Part shown: positions 61,026-64,000 of the stretch, in pieces
Position numbering within the stretch: position 1 is the stretch's first letter
Layout of the letters: each line of letters starts with the position of its first letter
Origin: Reticulitermes speratus
Taxonomy: Eukaryota > Arthropoda > Insecta > Blattodea > Rhinotermitidae
Direction of reading: 5' to 3'
DNA length: 64,000 bases
NCBI GenBank assembly: GCA_021186555.1
Contig: JAJKFL010000005.1
Location: 26,104,635-26,168,634 of the forward strand
Notes under the pieces: generated by a model
What the model saw: only the letters and a program-made list of their open reading frames with translations
What the model was told of the DNA's origin: nothing
Databases searched by the model: none
Made by a program: the position numbers and the translations under genes

Positions 61026-61425
61026 GTTCCTAACCGTAGTAAACACTATACCAACACATGCAGTTCCTATTAGTTCCTATTGGTTTCAAGCACTGTTGTG
61101 TTGCGTGTATACAGTGTTTTATAATACAGTGATCACAACAAGTGATATACAGTGCCCATTGGATGTGTCTCCAATGAACGACGTGAACTTTATTGTTTTA
61201 ACGTTTTTTATATAACACCCACACATCTTAGCATTAACCTATTGAACGTGATTATGCTGTGGAACGCTAGTTGCCCCTGATGATGGCCAGTTAGCTGGCC
61301 GAAACATATGTAGGGCTTGGTTTTTTAAAACTATTAATGTTTTAATAGGAAGTGCATGTGTTGGTATAGTGTTTACTAGTGTTAATAAACATGCACGGTG
61401 AAAATAATATTAAGTTCCTAACCGT
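61026..61425. mobile_element. short element with inverted arms enclosing the hammerhead
   Basis: Arms of about 36 bp at 61036-61072 and 61344-61380 are inverted copies (TAAACACTATACCAACACAT on the left, its complement on the right) with one or two mismatches. They enclose the hammerhead candidate. Just outside them the 12-mer GTTCCTAACCGT occurs as a direct repeat at 61026-61037 and 61414-61425, which could be a target-site duplication or a shared end. No protein is encoded. Confidence 0.5.
61273..61316 (+). ncRNA. hammerhead-ribozyme candidate (best copy)
   Basis: The plus strand carries all parts of a minimal type I hammerhead in order. Stem I 5' strand is GCCC at 61273-61276. The core CTGATGA is at 61277-61283, followed by one extra T. 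Stem II GGCCAG/CTGGCC (61285-61290 with 61295-61300) has loop TTAG. GAAA is at 61301-61304 and a tiny helix III, CATATG, at 61305-61310. The triplet GTA ends at 61312, and GGGC at 61313-61316 closes stem I. Stem II is six perfect pairs and stem I four. The known animal parallels are hammerheads of Penelope-like elements and retrozymes, which have very short helix III and may cleave as dimers. The extra T before stem II differs from the textbook core, so activity is uncertain. Confidence 0.6.
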
Positions 61426-62299
61426 GTTTGGCACAGAGCTCTGTTAACTTCAGGAAATCTACTGCCTGAGCTGCTTCCGAGATAATTTTTATTTTCAAAA
61501 TGCTCTATGCTTTTCTTATCCCTTTTTCACTGTTTATTGCTCTCAGTATTCGAGCCGCCGTGTTTGGGAAATTCGCATTCTCTTAGCTTCCTAATATTCG
61601 ATATTTGTGTTGCTTATAAAAGTAGCTGTGTACGTTATTTTCAATTTTGGATATTCTTATTTCCAAGAAAATCCTGTTACATGCAAATATTTAAAATAAA
61701 TTCATTTTCGTACGATAAATTCAGCTAAACTCCTTTCTCTCTAATAATATCTTCAATATACGCCTATACTCGACACTGTGATGAACCGTCTCGCTTTATT
61801 CGTTTAAAGTATAGAGGGAAGGGGGAAGAAGTGAATAAAACATTACTTGCCGTAACCAAGCAACGTGCTTGATTTATGCTAATTGTGACGCATTATAATT
61901 AGACCGAGACTTCTTCCCTTCAGCCTGATAGGGTCGTAAATCGCCAAGAAACGACGTGGAGGCACCCTTTGTTACATTACCATCACAGGAAAATCGCGAC
62001 GCTCTTATCCACTAATCTTCGAGTGTGTAAACATTTATGTTGGTCTCACAAACTCAGGGTTGGCCTTCTTAAGTGCCAAGATCCTTTTCAGATTGCAGAG
62101 TTCTATCCTACCGTTTCGGACGAATGAGGTATAACACGTCATGGTGTTTAAAGTGAAATTCCTGCATGTGTCTTAAAAAAGACACGAACTGACTACATAG
62201 GGCAGACTCCTTCCTAAGAAGCTACTAGTTGCTTACATAGTCAAAAAACTCCCCGGGCTTTCATTACCGTTTTCACAACAGATCGGAGCTGAAACCCAT

Positions 62300-64000
62300 C
62301 CTCAGGCAGTTTAATCCATTTTACATCCTTCACCGTTTTTGTTTATGATCCATTTTAATGTCCCTAGATCTACGCCTGGATCTTTCAAGAGGTTTACTTC
62401 CCGTTCAAAATCGTTCTTGGGGACCTATAGTCGCTTATCTGTTCAAGAAATTGATGTAACCTGGAATTTAATTATCATGTATTAAAGAACCACAAATAGA
62501 CCATACTCTAAGCCACACTAAATTCAGTACACAGCCTCAACCCATATTATTTAGGATCTGTTTTTTATAGTCCTCCTGTCTACCATCAAATTCTTCCTCT
62601 ACACAAAGACAAACTCCACGATAAATTAGCTTATTTCGCCCGGTATTCGAACCGTCCAGCTGCAGAATGTAAGCACACGCGTTATCATTATTCCTAGACT
62701 GATGGTGCTCTCAGTGTAGAATTTAGAATTTGAGTCTCTCATACGGTGACTGTTCTTGATGCGTCGTACGTAAGACTGGTGTCCAAAAACCGCAGAATGT
62801 TAAACAGTATCTCGCATACTTTGGTCAGTCATCAGGACGCCCTCATTTCGTTGCTTCGCTATGTAAATGCTGATACGATTGTTCATATAGTTACCTTAGT
62901 ACTGATACATCTTAGACTGATGCTGTCTCAAGGGTTTTCAGTTCAATAAATTCAGCCGTACCAAATTAAATTTTCAACTTTTCCGTCCCTTATGTGGAAA
63001 ATAAAGATTAGAGTAAAAATGTAACAATATTACTTATTCTTTTATGTTGATATTTTAAGTATCCTATCGTATGAGAAGAACGTAAATTTATGATATCTGA
63101 GAAGAAAGCACTGAGGCAGAGTTTAGACTTAAGACAAGGGAGTAATTGGATGATAAAGTAATGAAGAGCTTTGTAATATTTGCACTTCGTTTAAAAATAC
63201 GAGGACGATTAGATCAAGGATAATAATATGAGACTAGTATGAAGCACACACGGGAAAAAGGAGAAATGTGCACAAACGTGTAGTCGCAAAACCTGCAAAA
63301 GAGAAACCGCTTGGGAGAACTAAGTTAAGGCGGATTTAATCTGAAAATTGACCATTGGCGAGCTGTTTTCTGCACGTTTGTGAACCGTTGATTTCGAAGA
63401 AAAGCGAGCAATGCCTTGACAAACTATAAGGATATAAACTTTTAAAAGAAATCGCTGCAGTTTGACGCCACTTTGTTCGTTGGTTAGTTACAGTTTTTTG
63501 GTTTGTTAGTTTAGGTTATGATGTTTATTCATCCTTTGTGGTTGTAACAAAAATTATATAATGGTCCGTAACTGTTACATTTATACTGCGTGAATATGGA
63601 AAAAATATTTAAGTCACTGTCAGATGAAATGAAATAACACTACTCCTACAGACTTGGGATATATGACTTTTATGACAGAAAGCGTTTGTTGAGAAGAGTA
63701 TTTTAACGTAGAGGAATCTCTGGTTTGCAAACATTTTGAGAGCAATCGACACAGAGAAACCGAGCTGATGTTTCGAATAAGGTACTGGCTTCTTAGTTCC
63801 TACGTATTTTCTGAACATTTTCCGAGGACGATGACTTTTAAATATTTAGAATGACATTCAAGGTCAGGTTCCCCATTAATGCAGACCGAAGTCGTAAGAA
63901 CTTCTGAAAGTGCTCTGCTTCTGATTCACATAAATTACTGCATACGTTTATTTGTCGAAACCTTTGTTTTGACTAATTTAAGTTTATCTTTAACTTCGAT
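62300..64000. other. no gene seen apart from one SINE head
   Basis: At 62265-62300 the minus strand has CTGCCTGAGGATGGGTTTCA, a possible very worn member of the hammerhead-like group. The remainder is AT-rich and unrecognised. Confidence 0.35.
62600..62720 (-). mobile_element. tRNA-like SINE head, minus strand
   Basis: The minus strand carries GGACGGTTCGAATACCGGG, a perfect B box, with an A-box-like stretch to its right. The body is short. Confidence 0.45.

Noticed and set aside
1..64000. CRISPR array, prophage or operon
   Set aside because: The tandem arrays have no variable spacers between conserved repeats, and gene density and composition are those of a eukaryotic intergenic region.

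Overview
The window looks like intergenic or deep intronic DNA from a large, AT-rich, repeat-filled insect genome. It has no operons, no bacterial signals and no long intact gene. Several tRNA-derived SINE families, old LINE and DNA-transposon fragments, long microsatellites and minisatellites, and conceptual fragments such as 'AVRTSN' resemble repeats I associate with cockroaches and termites (Blattodea). That placement is an inference from memory and not a database result.

The window divides roughly as follows. 0-8 kb: a tetranucleotide microsatellite (about 1980-2352), foldback repeats, SINE copies and the first copy of a dispersed repeat (R1). 8-10.5 kb: the most gene-like stretch, with a GC/CpG-rich patch near 8820-9010, two short signal-peptide-like openings that end at good splice donors (8136-8024 minus, 9593-9677 plus) and a second R1 copy. 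10.5-28 kb: SINEs, a 68-bp minisatellite (16136-16812), a 48-bp minisatellite (22691-23122) and hammerhead-like motifs. 28.8-29.9 kb: a 42-bp minisatellite that is open in several frames on both strands. 30-50 kb: palindromic elements carrying hammerhead-like motifs, many SINEs, a mariner/IS630-type transposase fragment (34323-34505) and a possible terminal exon with polyadenylation signals (48011-48193). 50-64 kb: the C-terminus of a DDE transposase, a 5'-truncated LINE, an ancient tandem array of about 140-bp units, an almost perfectly homogenised 89-bp array (60012-60742) and the best hammerhead ribozyme candidate (61273-61316).

The most interesting pattern is a set of about a dozen sites with the layout of a small type I hammerhead ribozyme: stem I, CUGANGA, a self-complementary stem II, GAAA, a tiny helix III, a cleavable triplet, then stem I closing. 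They fall into at least three sequence families. In five places they occur as inverted pairs, always minus-strand copy on the left and plus-strand copy on the right, so the element folds back on itself. Hammerhead motifs are known from Penelope-like retroelements and small retrozyme-like elements in animals. The repeated head-to-head arrangement is what deserves a second look. No reverse transcriptase belonging to these elements was seen here.

No gene is supported with high confidence. The exon candidates are open frames bounded by splice-like sites and are given low confidence.
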